Assembly (NCBI RefSeq): GCF_030376615.1
Contig: NZ_JARRAB010000004.1
Location: forward strand, 1 to 64,000
DNA length: 64,000 bases
Source of the DNA: Pseudomonas sp. sp1636
Lineage (GTDB): Bacteria > Pseudomonadota > Gammaproteobacteria > Pseudomonadales > Pseudomonadaceae
Reading direction: 5' to 3'
Both the position numbers and the translations under genes were made by a program. This document shows positions 18,615 to 28,008 of the stretch, piece after piece (position 1 is the stretch's first letter; every line of letters starts with the position of its first letter). The notes beneath the pieces are model-generated. The model did not search any database, had not been told where the DNA came from, and saw nothing but the letters and a program-made list of their open reading frames with translations.

Positions 18615-19304
18615 TCAGCGGCCCTGGCAGGCGTCGACCCTTAGCCAGTTTTCCAGCAGCTTGAAACCACGCACCAGCAGGAAGGCGATCAGCAGGTAGA
18701 ACATGCCGGCGGCGAAGAATATTTCCACCGGCAGGTAGGTGCGGGCGATGATGGTACGCGCCATGCCGGTCAGCTCCAGCAGGGTGACGGTGCTGGCCAG
18801 GGAGCTGGCCTTGAGCATCAGGATCACTTCGTTGCTGTAGGCCGGCAGACCGATACGCGCGGCGCGCGGCAGGACGATGTAGAGCATGGTTTGCCAGCGG
18901 GCCATGCCCAGCGCGCGGGCCGCTTCCACTTCGCCCGGCGGTACGGACTGAATCGCGCCGCGCAGGATCTCGGCGATATAGGCGGCGGTGTGCAGGGTCA
19001 TGGTCAGGATGGCGCACCAGTATGGGTCGCGCAGATAGGTCCAGAGCGGGCCTTGGCGTACGGCGTCGAACTGGGCCAGGCCGTAATAGACCAGAAACAA
19101 TTGCACCAGCAGCGGGGTGCCGCGGAAGAAGAAGATATAGCCGTAGGGCACGGCACGGACGAACCAATGCTTGGAGGCACGGGCGATGCCCATGGGTATC
19201 GCCAGGATCAGCCCGGCGACGACCGCGATGGCGACCAGTTCGAGGGTCAGTACGGCGCCTTCGGCCAGGCGCGGCAGCCATTTGATGATCACTTCCCAGT
19301 TCAT
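18615..19304 (-). CDS. hisM: HisM-type permease of a basic amino-acid ABC importer
   Basis: A 229-residue inner-membrane permease with the HisMQ signature: about five helices and the EAA loop AARALGMARWQTMLYIVLPR that contacts the ATPase. It pairs with the HisQ-like permease, overlapping it by 4 bp, to form the channel for lysine, arginine, ornithine or histidine. It matches the fourth gene of the P. aeruginosa PA5152-5155 cluster by position (memory). Specificity cannot be told from the permease. Confidence 0.9.
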   Translation of the reverse strand: MNWEVIIKWLPRLAEGAVLTLELVAIAVVAGLILAIPMGIARASKHWFVRAVPYGYIFFFRGTPLLVQLFLVYYGLAQFDAVRQGPLWTYLRDPYWCAILTMTLHTAAYIAEILRGAIQSVPPGEVEAARALGMARWQTMLYIVLPRAARIGLPAYSNEVILMLKASSLASTVTLLELTGMARTIIARTYLPVEIFFAAGMFYLLIAFLLVRGFKLLENWLRVDACQGR

Positions 19305-19996
19305 GAGTTGCTCCTGATGAAGCCACGGCCGGCACGCTGTTCAAGGAAGTGCAGGCCGATCATGGCGAGGATGGTCAGGCCCAGGTAGATAAAGGCCGCC
19401 ACCAGGAAGAAGGTGAAGGGCTCCTTGCTGGAGGTCACGGCGATCTGCGAACGGCGCATGATTTCTTCCAGGCCGATCACCGACACCAGGGCGGTGTCCT
19501 TCATCAGGATCATGAACAGGTTGCCCAGGCCGGGCAGGGCAATGCGCCACATCTGCGGCAGGATCAGGCGCCAGAAGATCCGCGGCTTGGACAGGCCCAG
19601 CGCCTGGCCGGCCTCGCGATGGCCCTTGGGGATGGCGAGGATGGCGCCACGAAACACTTCGGTGGCATAGGCACCGAAACAGATGCCCAGGGCGATGGTG
19701 CCGGCGGCGAACGCGCTCAGTTCCAGGCTGTCGATGCCGAGCAGGTCGGCCAGGTTGCGCATCAGCTGCACGGTGCCGAAGTAGATCAGCAGCACCCAGA
19801 GCAGCTCGGGGATACCGCGCACGATGGTCGAATAGGTGCCGCCGAGCCACTGCAGCGGCTTGTACGGCGAAGTCTTGGCCAGAGCGCCGAGCAGGCCGAG
19901 CACCAGGCCCAGGCTGAGCGCCGACAGCGCCAGCTTGATGGTCATCAGGGTGCCGGCGGCGAGGGCCGGGCCGAATCCGTAGAGGTCGAAGGTCAT
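19301..19996 (-). CDS. hisQ: HisQ-type permease of a basic amino-acid ABC importer
   Basis: A 231-residue polytopic permease with the HisMQ family EAA loop GQALGLSKPRIFWRLILPQM. The N-terminal segment TLMTIKLALSALSLGLVLGL forms the first helix. It follows the periplasmic binding protein by 50 bp and overlaps hisM by 4 bp. It forms the membrane channel together with HisM and is energised by HisP. Confidence 0.9.
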   Translation of the reverse strand: MTFDLYGFGPALAAGTLMTIKLALSALSLGLVLGLLGALAKTSPYKPLQWLGGTYSTIVRGIPELLWVLLIYFGTVQLMRNLADLLGIDSLELSAFAAGTIALGICFGAYATEVFRGAILAIPKGHREAGQALGLSKPRIFWRLILPQMWRIALPGLGNLFMILMKDTALVSVIGLEEIMRRSQIAVTSSKEPFTFFLVAAFIYLGLTILAMIGLHFLEQRAGRGFIRSNS

Positions 19997-20046
19997 GGGG
20001 GCTCAGAAGCCTGCGCCGCCCGGGCGGGCGACGCAGAGCAGGCTGC

Positions 20047-20799
20047 TCAGTAGATGCTGAACGGGAAGTACTTGTCGTTGATCTTCTTGTAGGTGCCGTC
20101 GGCGACGATTTCCTTCAGCGCCGCGTTCAGTTTCTCACGCAGCGGATCGCCCTTGCGCACGGCGATACCGATCTTGTCGTTGTCGAACACCGGCTCGCCC
20201 TTGAACTCGAAGCCCTTGCCGGCATCGCTCTTGAGCCATTCCCAGTTGACGAAGGTGTCGGCCAGCACGCCGTCGAGGCGCCCCGAGGTCAGGTCGAGGT
20301 AGGCGTTTTCCTGGGTGTCGTACAGCTTGATGTCGACCACGTCGCCCATGTTGTCTTCCAGCCAGGTGCCGGCGATGGTGGCGCGCTGGGCGCCGATCAC
20401 CTTGCCTTTGAGGCTGGCCTTGTCGGATTTGAAATCGTTGCCTTTGGCGGCGATGAACTGCAGCTTGTTGGTGTAGTAGGGCTCGGTGAAATCGACCGCC
20501 TGCTGGCGTTCCTCGGTGATCGACATGGAGGCGACGATGGCGTCGAATTTCTTGGCATTCAGTGCCGGGATGATGCCGTCCCAGTCGGAGGTGACCACTT
20601 CGCATTCGGCCTGCATCTTGGCGCACAGGGCCTGGGCGATATCGAGGTCGAAGCCGACCACCTGGCCGCTGGCGTCGATCAGGTTGAAGGGCGGGTAGGC
20701 GCCTTCGGTGCCGATCTTGAGTTTGTCTGCGGCGACGGCGCTGGTGCCGAAGGCCAGGGTGGCGGCCGCAGCCAGCAGGATCTTCTTATATTTCTGCAT
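20047..20799 (-). CDS. Periplasmic lysine/arginine/ornithine (or histidine)-binding protein
   Basis: A 250-residue solute-binding protein of the SBP_bac_3 family. The start is the ATG at 20799, preceded by GGAG nine bases upstream; an earlier in-frame ATG lies five codons before. A Sec signal peptide (KILLAAAATLAFGTSAVA) precedes the mature KLKIGTEGAYPPFN. The ligand pocket signatures GFDLDIAQALCAKM, ASMSITEERQQAVDF and YKKINDKYFPFSIY match LAO/HisJ/ArgT proteins. One disulfide (CAKMQAEC) is likely, as in that family. The gene lies between hisP and hisQ. The exact amino acid bound is not decided by sequence. Confidence 0.9.
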   Translation of the reverse strand: MQKYKKILLAAAATLAFGTSAVAADKLKIGTEGAYPPFNLIDASGQVVGFDLDIAQALCAKMQAECEVVTSDWDGIIPALNAKKFDAIVASMSITEERQQAVDFTEPYYTNKLQFIAAKGNDFKSDKASLKGKVIGAQRATIAGTWLEDNMGDVVDIKLYDTQENAYLDLTSGRLDGVLADTFVNWEWLKSDAGKGFEFKGEPVFDNDKIGIAVRKGDPLREKLNAALKEIVADGTYKKINDKYFPFSIY

Positions 20800-20814
20800 G
20801 CGATGTAGCTCCAT

Positions 20815-21588
20815 TTAGTGATTGCTGGACATGAACTGTTTGCAGCGCGCCGAACTCGGGTTGTCGAACACCTGGGCCGGTGGCCCCTGTTCCTCGACCA
20901 GGCCCTGGTGGAGGAACACCACCTCGCTGGACACCTGGCGGGCGAAACCCATCTCATGGGTCACCAGCAGCATAGTCCGGCCTTCGTCGGCGAGCGCGCG
21001 GATCACATTAAGCACTTCCTGCACCATTTCCGGGTCGAGAGCCGAGGTCGGCTCATCGAACAGGATCACCTTGGGCTCCATGCACAGGGTGCGGGCGATG
21101 GCCGCACGCTGCTGCTGGCCGCCAGAGAGCTGGTTGGGGTAGACGTGGCGTTTGTCGGCGATGCCGACCTTGGCCAACAGCGCCTCGGCCCGCTCGGTGG
21201 CCTCGGCCTTGCTCAGGCCGAGCACCCGACGCGGTGCTTCGATGATGTTATCGAGCACGCTCATGTGCGGCCAGAGATTGAAATTCTGAAAGACGAAGCC
21301 CAGTTCGCTGCGCAGGCGGTTGATCTGCTTGCCATCGGCGGCGACCAGTTCGCCCTGCTTGCCGGGTTTGAGCTTGAGCTCCTCGCCGGCGACGATGATC
21401 TGACCCTGGTTGGGGTTTTCCAGCAGATTGATGCAGCGCAGAAAGGTCGACTTGCCGGAGCCGGAAGAGCCGAGAATCGAGATCACATCGCCATCGCGGG
21501 CGGTGAGGGAGATGCCTTTGAGCACCTCAAGGTCGCCATAGCGTTTGTGCAGATTGCGGATTTCCAGCGCGGGCGTGGCCTCGGCCAT
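20815..21588 (-). CDS. hisP: HisP-type ATPase of a basic amino-acid ABC importer
   Basis: A 257-residue ABC ATPase. Walker A is GSSGSGKST, the Q-loop is FVFQNFNLWPH, the signature is LSGGQQQR, Walker B is ILFDEPTSALDPE, and the switch His lies in LLVTHEMGFA. The sequence between Walker A and the Q-loop (SGEELKLKPGK-like insertion) is typical of HisP/OccP. It is the first gene of the hisP-SBP-hisQ-hisM-methyltransferase operon and is followed after 15 bp by the binding protein. Confidence 0.94.
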   Translation of the reverse strand: MAEATPALEIRNLHKRYGDLEVLKGISLTARDGDVISILGSSGSGKSTFLRCINLLENPNQGQIIVAGEELKLKPGKQGELVAADGKQINRLRSELGFVFQNFNLWPHMSVLDNIIEAPRRVLGLSKAEATERAEALLAKVGIADKRHVYPNQLSGGQQQRAAIARTLCMEPKVILFDEPTSALDPEMVQEVLNVIRALADEGRTMLLVTHEMGFARQVSSEVVFLHQGLVEEQGPPAQVFDNPSSARCKQFMSSNH

Positions 21589-21830
21589 GGGGTGTCCTCT
21601 TCTTGTTCGGATGCGCTCAGGCGTTGCTTGGCCTTCCTGGCGAAGGCGTCAAGCTAGCATAGCGTTTCGCTGACCGCCAAGCCGTTTACTGGCCGCCTGG
21701 GGCTGCTTGGGTCACAGGTGTCGCCTGACTGCTGCTGACTGTCGCGCAGACGCAATATTGCGCTTAGCGCACATCGTCGAGATAGCGCTCGAGCCTGCCG
21801 TTCAGGCGCGTCTTGATCGGCTGCCAGTCC

Positions 21831-22071
21831 GGCATCGATCGGATCGTACTGGGCGTGGCTGCCGACAAAGCGAATAAACGCCAGTTGGCGCTCATGGTCG
21901 ATGGCCAGAATGACCCGGTGCTTGTGCCCGGCGATGTTGAACACCGCCCGGCTGCCTTTCAGGATACTGGCCGTGCGCAGCTCGGCCTTGAGGGCTTGCG
22001 GCGTGGGATAAGCGGCCTTTTCCATGGCTCTGTACCCGTTAGGTGTTGTGCCACCAGGCGCGAACTGCCTG
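21831..22071 (-). pseudogene. higB: Broken HigB-family toxin gene
   Basis: The frame holding KAAYPTPQALKAELRTASIL, then KGSRAVFNIAGHKHRVILA and IRFVGSHAQYDPIDA matches the C-terminal two thirds of HigB mRNA-interferase toxins (pattern ASFLKNNRVVFNIAGNKYRLI...FIRFVGTHAEYD). The usual N-terminus is missing from this frame, but QAVRAWWHNT, like the HigB piece QPLRAWFHEA, is found just upstream in another frame, which points to a frameshift near 22030-22045. Past YDPIDA the frame runs on into unrelated sequence. A very short frame starting MPDWQPIKTRL overlaps the end and may be the start of a lost higA antitoxin; no full higA follows. Confidence 0.6.
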
Positions 22072-22264
22072 CGATCCGTAGGAGGCCCGACCTATACCGC
22101 GAAACGATGGGCAGGCGGCCCTGCGGGCTGCATTCGCCGCGGGGCGCGTGACCCACATGGAGGTGGGAAATGCCGCTAGCCTGTCAGGAACAGGCGCGGC
22201 CCTCCGACAAGAGATCGCGCCTGCAACACATAATTGGGACAGCGCCTTTTCCATGTGCCGATAC

Positions 22265-22490
22265 GGCGTTAAAAACAGGTTCGGCAAGCCGCTTGTGGCT
22301 AACGCGCTTTAGCGCGACCCCGCAGGGGCGAGCGAAGCGAGTCATGCTCATTTACAGCTCGTAAACTCCGCTTCCTCGCCTGTTTCGACTCGCTAGCGCT
22401 CGCCCTTCGGGCCAGCCTTCGGCTGTTACTCCCGTTGGTCGTTGCGCCTTGTCTCGGCTGCCTCGCCTACGTTTTTCGACGGCACTGTTA
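22265..22490. repeat. Mosaic of dispersed palindromic repeats
   Basis: This stretch downstream of the YecA gene carries GCGTTAAAAACAGGTTCGGC at the left, an ATGCTCATTTACAGCTCGTA palindrome-like core near 22344, and CTGCCTCGCCTACGTTTTTC with GACGGC at the right. The same pieces recur at 32555, 35219 and 40444. Between 22301 and 22345 there are small hairpins such as GCGCTTTAGCGC and GCGAGCGAAGCGAG. The preceding 22072-22264 contains no gene that I can support. Confidence 0.6.
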
Positions 22491-23156
22491 GTGCAGGCAG
22501 CACTGCTTGAATTTTTTCCCGCTGCCGCAGGGGCAGGGAGCGTTGCGGCCCGGTTGAGGGGCGGCGCGCACAGGGCTTCGAGTCGGCCGGGCGTGGCTGC
22601 TGCGCTGGCGAAGCCAGTAGGCGTGCAGGGCGCGCACCGCCGGTTCGATGTCCTTCACCGACTGCTGGTGCTGGGCCTGGCTCATTTGCTCCAGCAACGG
22701 GAAGAAGGCCTCGTTGCCGTGCAGCTCGATCGCCGCCAGGTGTGCGGCCTCGGCATCCGGCAGTTGCGGCCATTGGCCCAGGGCTACGCCGTGCATATAA
22801 CCGAAGCACCACTCCTCGACGATGGCGATGGTTTCGCCGTCTTGCTCGCGCTGGTGAAACAGCGCCTCGAACTCGGCCGGGTACTCCATCAGCATCATTA
22901 CGCAGTTATTTATGTGCTGGATCAGCAGGGCCATAAAACGCTGCATTTCGGCGCCGCTCCAATCCTGCTCGGGCAGCTCGCCGCCCCACAGCGCCGGCAG
23001 CCAGCGGCTGGGCGGCAGTATCTCCGGGCCGGAGATCAGCGCGGTGAAGAAGCCGTCCAGCTCGGAGGCGTCGAGTATCGATTCGTCGTTGCCGTACTTG
23101 AGCAGGATGCTCTCGACATAATCCAGTTCGGCTTCGCTGAGCGGGTCGGTATTCAT
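22488..23156 (-). CDS. YecA/UPF0149 family protein with C-terminal SEC-C zinc motif
   Basis: A 222-residue protein. The N-terminal two thirds are a helical UPF0149/YecA domain (LDGFFTALISGPEILPPSRW, then EEWCFGYMHGVA). The last 20 residues are a SEC-C metal-binding motif (RNAPCPCGSGKKFKQCC), as at the tail of SecA, with the CxC...CC ligand set. Such proteins are cytosolic and some are linked with ribosome or translocase handling; the substrate is unknown. It stands alone, between the repeat mosaic and the tRNA-Phe region. Confidence 0.88.
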   Translation of the reverse strand: MNTDPLSEAELDYVESILLKYGNDESILDASELDGFFTALISGPEILPPSRWLPALWGGELPEQDWSGAEMQRFMALLIQHINNCVMMLMEYPAEFEALFHQREQDGETIAIVEEWCFGYMHGVALGQWPQLPDAEAAHLAAIELHGNEAFFPLLEQMSQAQHQQSVKDIEPAVRALHAYWLRQRSSHARPTRSPVRAAPQPGRNAPCPCGSGKKFKQCCLH

Positions 23157-23189
23157 GCGGTCATCTCGTGGTTCGGGTTAAGTCGGCGG

Positions 23190-23311
23190 TGTGTAGGGTG
23201 GGGTAGCGGCGCGGGTTGACGCCTCGGCCTCGTCGTCCAGCCTGCCCCGGCGCTGGCCGGTGGGCAGTTGTTCTTCGGCTCCTGTGGTGCGTAATCCACC
23301 CTGTACCCTAG
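23190..23311. repeat. REP-like repeat with GTAGGGTGG / CCACCCTGTAC ends
   Basis: GTGTAGGGTGGGG at about 23190 and the roughly complementary CCACCCTGTACCCTAG ending at 23311 enclose GC-rich hairpin arms. GTGCGTAATCCACCCTG is the typical repeat seen between Pseudomonas genes, and a related piece (GCGCAATCCACCCTGCG) lies near 24200. Confidence 0.55.
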
Positions 23312-23352
23312 GCGGCGCTACGGTTGATTGCCGAGATGGCTGCAACAATCGC

Positions 23353-23487
23353 ATCCGCGTCGGCATCGGCGAACGCCTCGTCCAGCCGCTCATGGTGCAG
23401 TGTGGGGAATGGCGGTTCGTGGAGCTGTCCCGCTGGCGCAACGGCAGGCCGCTAGCCAAGGGCGCGGATCATGTCGAGGTTGGCTGA
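23353..23487 (+). pseudogene. Possible protein fragment of unknown origin
   Basis: About 45 codons ending in a TGA at 23487 read like a genuine protein tail: GERLVQPLMVQCGEWRFVEL, then SRWRNGRPLAKGADHVEVG. There is no start codon with a ribosome site, and upstream the frame runs into the REP element. I do not recognise the family. Between its end and the tRNA-Phe terminator (23488-23734) I see nothing convincing; an opposite frame there begins inside tRNA-Phe. Confidence 0.3.
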
Positions 23488-23736
23488 GCAGGGCGCTTGG
23501 CCTGGCAGCCGCCCCGGTCGGAAATGGTGCGCATAGGCAGGCTGATGTTGTGCTTGCGGCTGGCAAAGCGCTCGGCGCTTTGCCGCCGGATCGCGCAGGC
23601 GCGCAGGGGTAGCGCGAGCTTGCCGCCATCGGTGCTGTAGAGCGTCGGATCATGCATGGCAGCGGGCGTCCCTGGTGACTGACGGTGCTGAACATGGTGC
23701 ACGGCGAACGAGGTCGCCAGCTCTTTCTGCAGATAG

Positions 23737-23767
23737 AAAAAAGGCCCACATCGCTGTGAGCCTTTTT
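23737..23767 (-). terminator. Terminator of tRNA-Phe
   Basis: On the minus strand AAAAAGGCTCACAGCGATGT continues to GGGCCTTTTTT: the stem AGGCTCACA pairs with TGTGGGCCT (one G-T pair) around CGCGA-like loop bases, and a T-run follows. It lies ten bases after the tRNA 3' end. Confidence 0.8.
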
Positions 23768-23776
23768 CGCTATTTA

Positions 23777-23852
23777 TGGTGCCCAGGGACGGAATCGAAC
23801 CGCCGACACGGGGATTTTCAATCCCCTGCTCTACCGACTGAGCTACCTGGGC
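23777..23852 (-). tRNA. tRNA-Phe (anticodon GAA)
   Basis: A 76-nt cloverleaf with encoded CCA. The acceptor GCCCAGG pairs with CCTGGGC, the D-arm is AGCTCAGTCGGTAGAGC, the anticodon arm GGGGATTGAAAATCCCC gives GAA, and the T-arm is CGGTTCGATTCCG. It is a single gene with its own terminator. Confidence 0.97.
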
Positions 23853-24258
23853 CAACGGGGCGCTATTAGACGGATTTGCAGGGTAGGTGTCAAGCGTGAG
23901 TTTGAAAAATATTTAGTTATTACGGGCGGTTAGGTTCAGGCAGCGGAAAAAGCTGGCGGCGCTGTGTAGCCCGGATGCAATCCGGGTGCGGTTTTTCAGG
24001 CGCCGGGCTTCCCTGGATTTCATCGGGGCTACGGCTGCGTTCGCCGCAGGTCGTGTGGCCTGCTTGGCCTTCCGCTTTTGCCGGAGGTTCGACCCGGGGC
24101 GAAGTCTTTGCTAGCACATCGCCGGCAGCCCTGCGGATCGCATGCGCCGCGGTTCGTGCCTGCTACGCGGGGACGCGGCGATCCTGGTTTCGTGTGAGGC
24201 GCAATCCACCCTGCGCTTTCGCAGACCTTGCACATGGACACATGGACATAGGCGCTAC
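23853..24258. repeat. Gene-free stretch with a paired REP element (23965-24032)
   Basis: The 400 bp between tRNA-Phe and the yggX terminator contain no supportable gene. GTAGCCCGGATGCAATCCGG at 23965 and, facing it, GGATTTCATCGGGGCTAC ending at 24032 form a REP pair of the GTAGCCCGGATG family. A shorter GCGCAATCCACCCTGCG lies near 24200. A run of imperfect GGATTGCATCCG-like bases also occurs inside hsdS at about 8845. Confidence 0.6.
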
Positions 24259-24295
24259 AAAAAAATGCCGCTCACCTGGCTTAAGTGAGCGGCAT
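24259..24295 (-). terminator. Terminator of the asmA-mutY-yggX operon
   Basis: On the minus strand ATGCCGCTCACTTAAGCCAG continues to GTGAGCGGCAT and TTTTTTT. The 11-bp stem ATGCCGCTCAC / GTGAGCGGCAT is perfect, the loop is short and the T-run is seven long. It lies 30 bp after the yggX stop. Confidence 0.92.
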
Positions 24296-24326
24296 TGTGT
24301 GCGGGCTACGGGATTGCGGCGCTTGG

Positions 24327-24599
24327 TTACTCGCTGGGCGGCACGTAGCCTTCGGCCTGGGCGTAATCTTCGCCGGAGAAGAATTTGTCCATCTCGCCCT
24401 GGAGGAATTTGCGATCCTCGGCGTTCATCATGTTCAGGCGACGTTCATTGATCAGCAGGGTCTGGTGTTTCTGCCATTCGTCCCAGGCTTGTTTGGAGAC
24501 GTTGTGGTAGATGTCTTCGCCTTTGGCGCCCGGATAAGGGGGGCGGTCGAGGCCGGGCAGTTCTTGCTTGTGCTTGCGGCACATTACGGTGCGGGTCAT
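24327..24599 (-). CDS. yggX: YggX, iron-trafficking / oxidative-protection protein
   Basis: A 90-residue cytosolic protein with the full YggX pattern: [20 protein letters not shown] at the start (one conserved Cys), [16 protein letters not shown] and [19 protein letters not shown]. The family protects Fe-S clusters against superoxide, possibly by handling labile iron. Its ATG overlaps the mutY stop by 4 bp; the mutY-yggX pairing is conserved in gamma-proteobacteria and fits because MutY carries a [4Fe-4S] cluster. It is the last gene before a strong terminator. Confidence 0.96.
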   Translation of the reverse strand: MTRTVMCRKHKQELPGLDRPPYPGAKGEDIYHNVSKQAWDEWQKHQTLLINERRLNMMNAEDRKFLQGEMDKFFSGEDYAQAEGYVPPSE

Positions 24600-25675
24600 G
24601 GCTGCTCTCCGGTGTTCAGTCCGACATTGAGTGTGTCGGCCGCGCGTTTCAGCAGTTTCTTCACTGGGGCGGCAAGGCCCAGGCGCGGCGGTGTGGCGAG
24701 GTTATACCAGAGCCAGTCGGCCTCGGCCACGGCCGATGGCGCGGCTTCGACGCGGATCAACCAGGGTTCGATGGCCAGTTGGAAGTGGCTGAAGGTGTGG
24801 TGCAGGCCGGCCAGTTCGCGGCGTTCGCCCAGTTGCAGGGCGTGCCGGTTGGCCAGCAGGTCGAGGCTGGGCAGGTCGTCCAGTTCCGGCAGGCTCCACA
24901 AGCCACCCCAGAGGCCGCTGGAGGGCCGGCGGTAGAGCAGAACCTCGCCGGCCCGGTTGAGCAGGATCGGCATCAGGGTGCGCTTCTGCGGTGGCGTCTT
25001 GCGCGGTTTGGCGATCGGGTAGCGAATCTCCAGGCCGAGCAGGTGGGCCTGACAGCCGCTTTGCAGCGGGCAGAGCAGGCAACTGGGTTTGCTCCGGGTG
25101 CAGAGGGTGGCGCCGAGATCCATCATCGCCTGGGTGTAGTGGTTGGTTCGCGTGTGCGGGGTGAAACGTTCGGCCACGTCCCACAGCTGTTTGGCGACTT
25201 TCGGCTCGCCCGGGTAACCCTCCTGGGCCAGGTAGCGCGCCAGCACGCGCTTGACGTTGCCGTCGAGAATCGGTGCGCGCAGGCCCATGCTCAGGCTGGC
25301 GATGGCGCCGGCGGTGGAGCGGCCGATGCCGGGTAGCGCGGTCAGTCGCTCGACATCGGCGGGGAATGCGCCGGCGTATTCGGCCATGACGATCCGTGCA
25401 GCCTTCTGCAGGTTGCGGGCGCGGGTGTAGTAGCCGAGGCCGGTCCACAGGTGCAGCACTTCGTCCTCGGGCGCTTCGGCCAGCTGCTGCACGGTCGGCA
25501 GCGCGGCCATGAAGCGCTCGAAGTAGCCGAGCACGGTGCCGACCTGGGTCTGTTGCAGCATGATTTCCGAGACCCACACGCGATACGGCGTGATGCCCTG
25601 TTGCCAGGGCAGGTCCTTGCGTCCGTGCTGGTCGTACCAGTCGAGTACGCGGCTTGCGAACTGCTCGGGGCTCAT
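24596..25675 (-). CDS. mutY: MutY, A/G-specific adenine DNA glycosylase
   Basis: A 359-residue base-excision repair enzyme that removes adenine opposite 8-oxoguanine. The start is [20 protein letters not shown] (ATG 25675). The catalytic Glu lies in [12 protein letters not shown] (E37), followed by the helix-hairpin-helix [12 protein letters not shown] and the [4Fe-4S] ligand set C-x6-C-x2-C-x5-C ([17 protein letters not shown]). A C-terminal NUDIX-like domain recognises oxoG ([19 protein letters not shown]). Its ATG overlaps the asmA stop by 4 bp and its stop overlaps yggX. Confidence 0.97.
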   Translation of the reverse strand: MSPEQFASRVLDWYDQHGRKDLPWQQGITPYRVWVSEIMLQQTQVGTVLGYFERFMAALPTVQQLAEAPEDEVLHLWTGLGYYTRARNLQKAARIVMAEYAGAFPADVERLTALPGIGRSTAGAIASLSMGLRAPILDGNVKRVLARYLAQEGYPGEPKVAKQLWDVAERFTPHTRTNHYTQAMMDLGATLCTRSKPSCLLCPLQSGCQAHLLGLEIRYPIAKPRKTPPQKRTLMPILLNRAGEVLLYRRPSSGLWGGLWSLPELDDLPSLDLLANRHALQLGERRELAGLHHTFSHFQLAIEPWLIRVEAAPSAVAEADWLWYNLATPPRLGLAAPVKKLLKRAADTLNVGLNTGEQP

Positions 25676-27900
25676 CGGTTGAACAGGCCCTTGAGGGCGT
25701 CTTTCAGTTCGGGGCTGACTTTGTCGCCGAGCTTCTCTTCGAGCTTCTGGTTGATCTTGTTGCCGGCCAGCTTGGCGGCGACCTTGCCCATGCCGTCCTG
25801 ATCCAGGCGGCAGGCCTTGCCGCCCATTTCCAGTGGGCCGCGGCAGCGTATCGGCCACTCGATGCCGACATAGCGCTCGTTGACCTGGCAGGCCGGGTCG
25901 GGCATTGCGCGTTGGTCGCCGATCAGGGCGATGCCGATGCGGTAGTCGAGGCCGAGTACGCGCAGGTCGAGGTCGCCATTGCCGCTGACCGTCAGGCCGG
26001 GGAGGCGGGCCTCGAGATCCGGGTTGTGGGCCACGCCGTTGAGGAAGCTGAGGTTGCCTTGCAGGGTTTCGAAGGGTGTGTCCTGGTTGCGCGGCGCATT
26101 GCTCAGGGCCTTGCGGTTGAGTGCGGCAATCCCGCGGCAGAGCTGCTGTTCGAGGTTGGCGCCAACCAGCACGCCGTCGCTGAGGGCGAAGTGGCTCGTG
26201 CCGTTGAGGCCGTCGATCCAGGCTTTCTGGCTGTTGCCGCTGGTGTTCAGGTCGGCCTGCAGGTCGAGCAGGCCTTTGACCGGCGAGGGCTGCTGTTCGC
26301 TCTTGAGGAAGGGTTCTACGCTGATCCGGCTCAGGCGTTTTTGCAGGCTCAGCAGGGGGATGCTCGGGCGTACATCGAGCGTCGCCTTGGCGTCGAAATT
26401 GCCGCTGCCGAGGTTGCCGCGCATTTCTTCCAGGGTCAGTAGGCCGGCTCGGCTCTTGGCTTTGAGGCTGAAGGCGTCAATCGCTTGCTGGTCGACGGTC
26501 AGTTGGTCGAGGCCCAGCGCCAGGTGCAGGTCGAGGCTGCGCAGGCGCTCGATCGGCAGCGCTGGTGTGGCGCTCCAGGCGTGCTGGGTCGGTGCCTTGG
26601 GCAGTGGGGTGCTACCGCTTTGGCCGGCGCTGGCGACGCTTTGCTTGACCTCGGCCTGGCGCGCGGCGCTGGCATCCTGGCTGTCCTGGGATTTCGCCGG
26701 CAGGTAACGGTCGAGATCCAGTTGGTCGCCCTTGAGCTGCACGCGCAGGGCCTGCTTGGCGAAGTCGGCGATGCCGATCTGGCCGCTGAAGCTGCTGTCG
26801 TCGAGCTTCAGCTTCAGCTCTTCCAGGGTCAGGCTGGTCGGGCTGCCGCTGAGGCGGGTGACCAACTCGAACTGGCCAAGGGCTTTGCCATCGTGCAGCG
26901 GCGGCAGTTGCTGGCCGATGGTGGTGAGAAACTCGCGCAGGTTGACCGGCGCGATGGACAGGCCGCCGCTCAGTTTCGGCGCCGTATCCAGGTCGCGGAT
27001 TTTCACTTCGCCGAGCGCGCGCAGCTGGTTGGCCGAGAGTTTCAGGCCGTTCCATTCGGCGACCTGCGCGGCCAGGTCGACCAGCAGTTGGCCTTGCAGG
27101 GAGTAGGTCAGGGTTTGCCCGGCGAAGGGTTCGCCGGAAGCTTCGCCGGAGAGCTTGGCGTCTTCCAGTTGGTAGCGTTTGAGCGCGCGGTCGAAGCGCA
27201 GCTCGCCTTGCAGTTCGCTGCGCGCGCGCACGACCGGTTGGTTGGTGCCGAAGAAGGCGCTGAGTTTGAGCGGGATGGCCGCCCCTTCGCGGATCGCGCC
27301 GGTGGTCAGCTGGATGCTTTCGGCGCTGAATTGCTGGCCTTTCTTGGCGTCGCGGTAATCGATGCGTGCGCTGTTGACGATCAGGCTGTCGATATCCAGT
27401 TTGATCGGGGTGCCGGGTTTGCTGCTCGCGGGCTGCTCGGCGGCGCTTTCTGCGGGCGCTGCGCTGGCGGCTGGGTTCGCGGCCGCGGCAGGTTGTGCCG
27501 GGCGGCCGACGTCTTCCCAGTTGCCGTGACCGTTTTCGTCACGCTGCAGGTTGAGGTTGAGGCCGTCGATGCGGATGTCGCTCATCTGCACTTCGCGGCG
27601 CAGCAGCGGCAGCACGCGCACCGACAGGCCGAGCAGGCGCAGGTCGGCAAATGGCTGCTCGGGGGTGGTGGCGCTGGCCAAGGTGGCGTCGGTCAGCTCC
27701 AGGCCGAGCCAGGGGAACAGGCTCCAGCCGATGTCGCCATTGAGGGTCAACTCCAGGTTGGCCTTGTCGCGGGCCAGCTGGCGAATCTCGTCTTTGTAGT
27801 CGTTGGGATCGAACAGGTGGGTCAGGGCAAAGCCCAGCGCCACCAGGATCAGCAACAGCCCGAGAAAAAACAGACCCAGGATTTTGCCGAGCGCTTTCAT
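25672..27900 (-). CDS. asmA: AsmA family protein
   Basis: A 742-residue protein of the AsmA group. A single N-terminal membrane helix ([20 protein letters not shown]) is followed by the AsmA_N beta-rich region ([34 protein letters not shown]) and a C-terminal AsmA domain ([20 protein letters not shown]). A low-complexity Ala/Ser/Pro linker lies near residues 155-175. Members of this superfamily are anchored in the inner membrane and are thought to move phospholipids toward the outer membrane. It is the first gene of the asmA-mutY-yggX operon. Confidence 0.92.
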   Translation of the reverse strand: MKALGKILGLFFLGLLLILVALGFALTHLFDPNDYKDEIRQLARDKANLELTLNGDIGWSLFPWLGLELTDATLASATTPEQPFADLRLLGLSVRVLPLLRREVQMSDIRIDGLNLNLQRDENGHGNWEDVGRPAQPAAAANPAASAAPAESAAEQPASSKPGTPIKLDIDSLIVNSARIDYRDAKKGQQFSAESIQLTTGAIREGAAIPLKLSAFFGTNQPVVRARSELQGELRFDRALKRYQLEDAKLSGEASGEPFAGQTLTYSLQGQLLVDLAAQVAEWNGLKLSANQLRALGEVKIRDLDTAPKLSGGLSIAPVNLREFLTTIGQQLPPLHDGKALGQFELVTRLSGSPTSLTLEELKLKLDDSSFSGQIGIADFAKQALRVQLKGDQLDLDRYLPAKSQDSQDASAARQAEVKQSVASAGQSGSTPLPKAPTQHAWSATPALPIERLRSLDLHLALGLDQLTVDQQAIDAFSLKAKSRAGLLTLEEMRGNLGSGNFDAKATLDVRPSIPLLSLQKRLSRISVEPFLKSEQQPSPVKGLLDLQADLNTSGNSQKAWIDGLNGTSHFALSDGVLVGANLEQQLCRGIAALNRKALSNAPRNQDTPFETLQGNLSFLNGVAHNPDLEARLPGLTVSGNGDLDLRVLGLDYRIGIALIGDQRAMPDPACQVNERYVGIEWPIRCRGPLEMGGKACRLDQDGMGKVAAKLAGNKINQKLEEKLGDKVSPELKDALKGLFNR

Positions 27901-28008
27901 GGACGATTCCTTGTTTCGAATGACTTGGATTGAGTCGGCGAGTATAGCGCCGACAACCGCAATAGACCGGCGAAAGTCCCGGTTGGGCGGCGATTTTGCA
28001 AGCGGCTG

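Noticed and set aside
23469-23855. Minus-strand frame starting MAQVAQSVEQ
   Set aside because: Its first 30 codons are tRNA-Phe read as protein, a frequent false gene. The rest has no recognisable features.
24285-24935. Plus-strand frame across yggX and mutY
   Set aside because: Antisense to two well-recognised genes and to their terminator, with no domain content.
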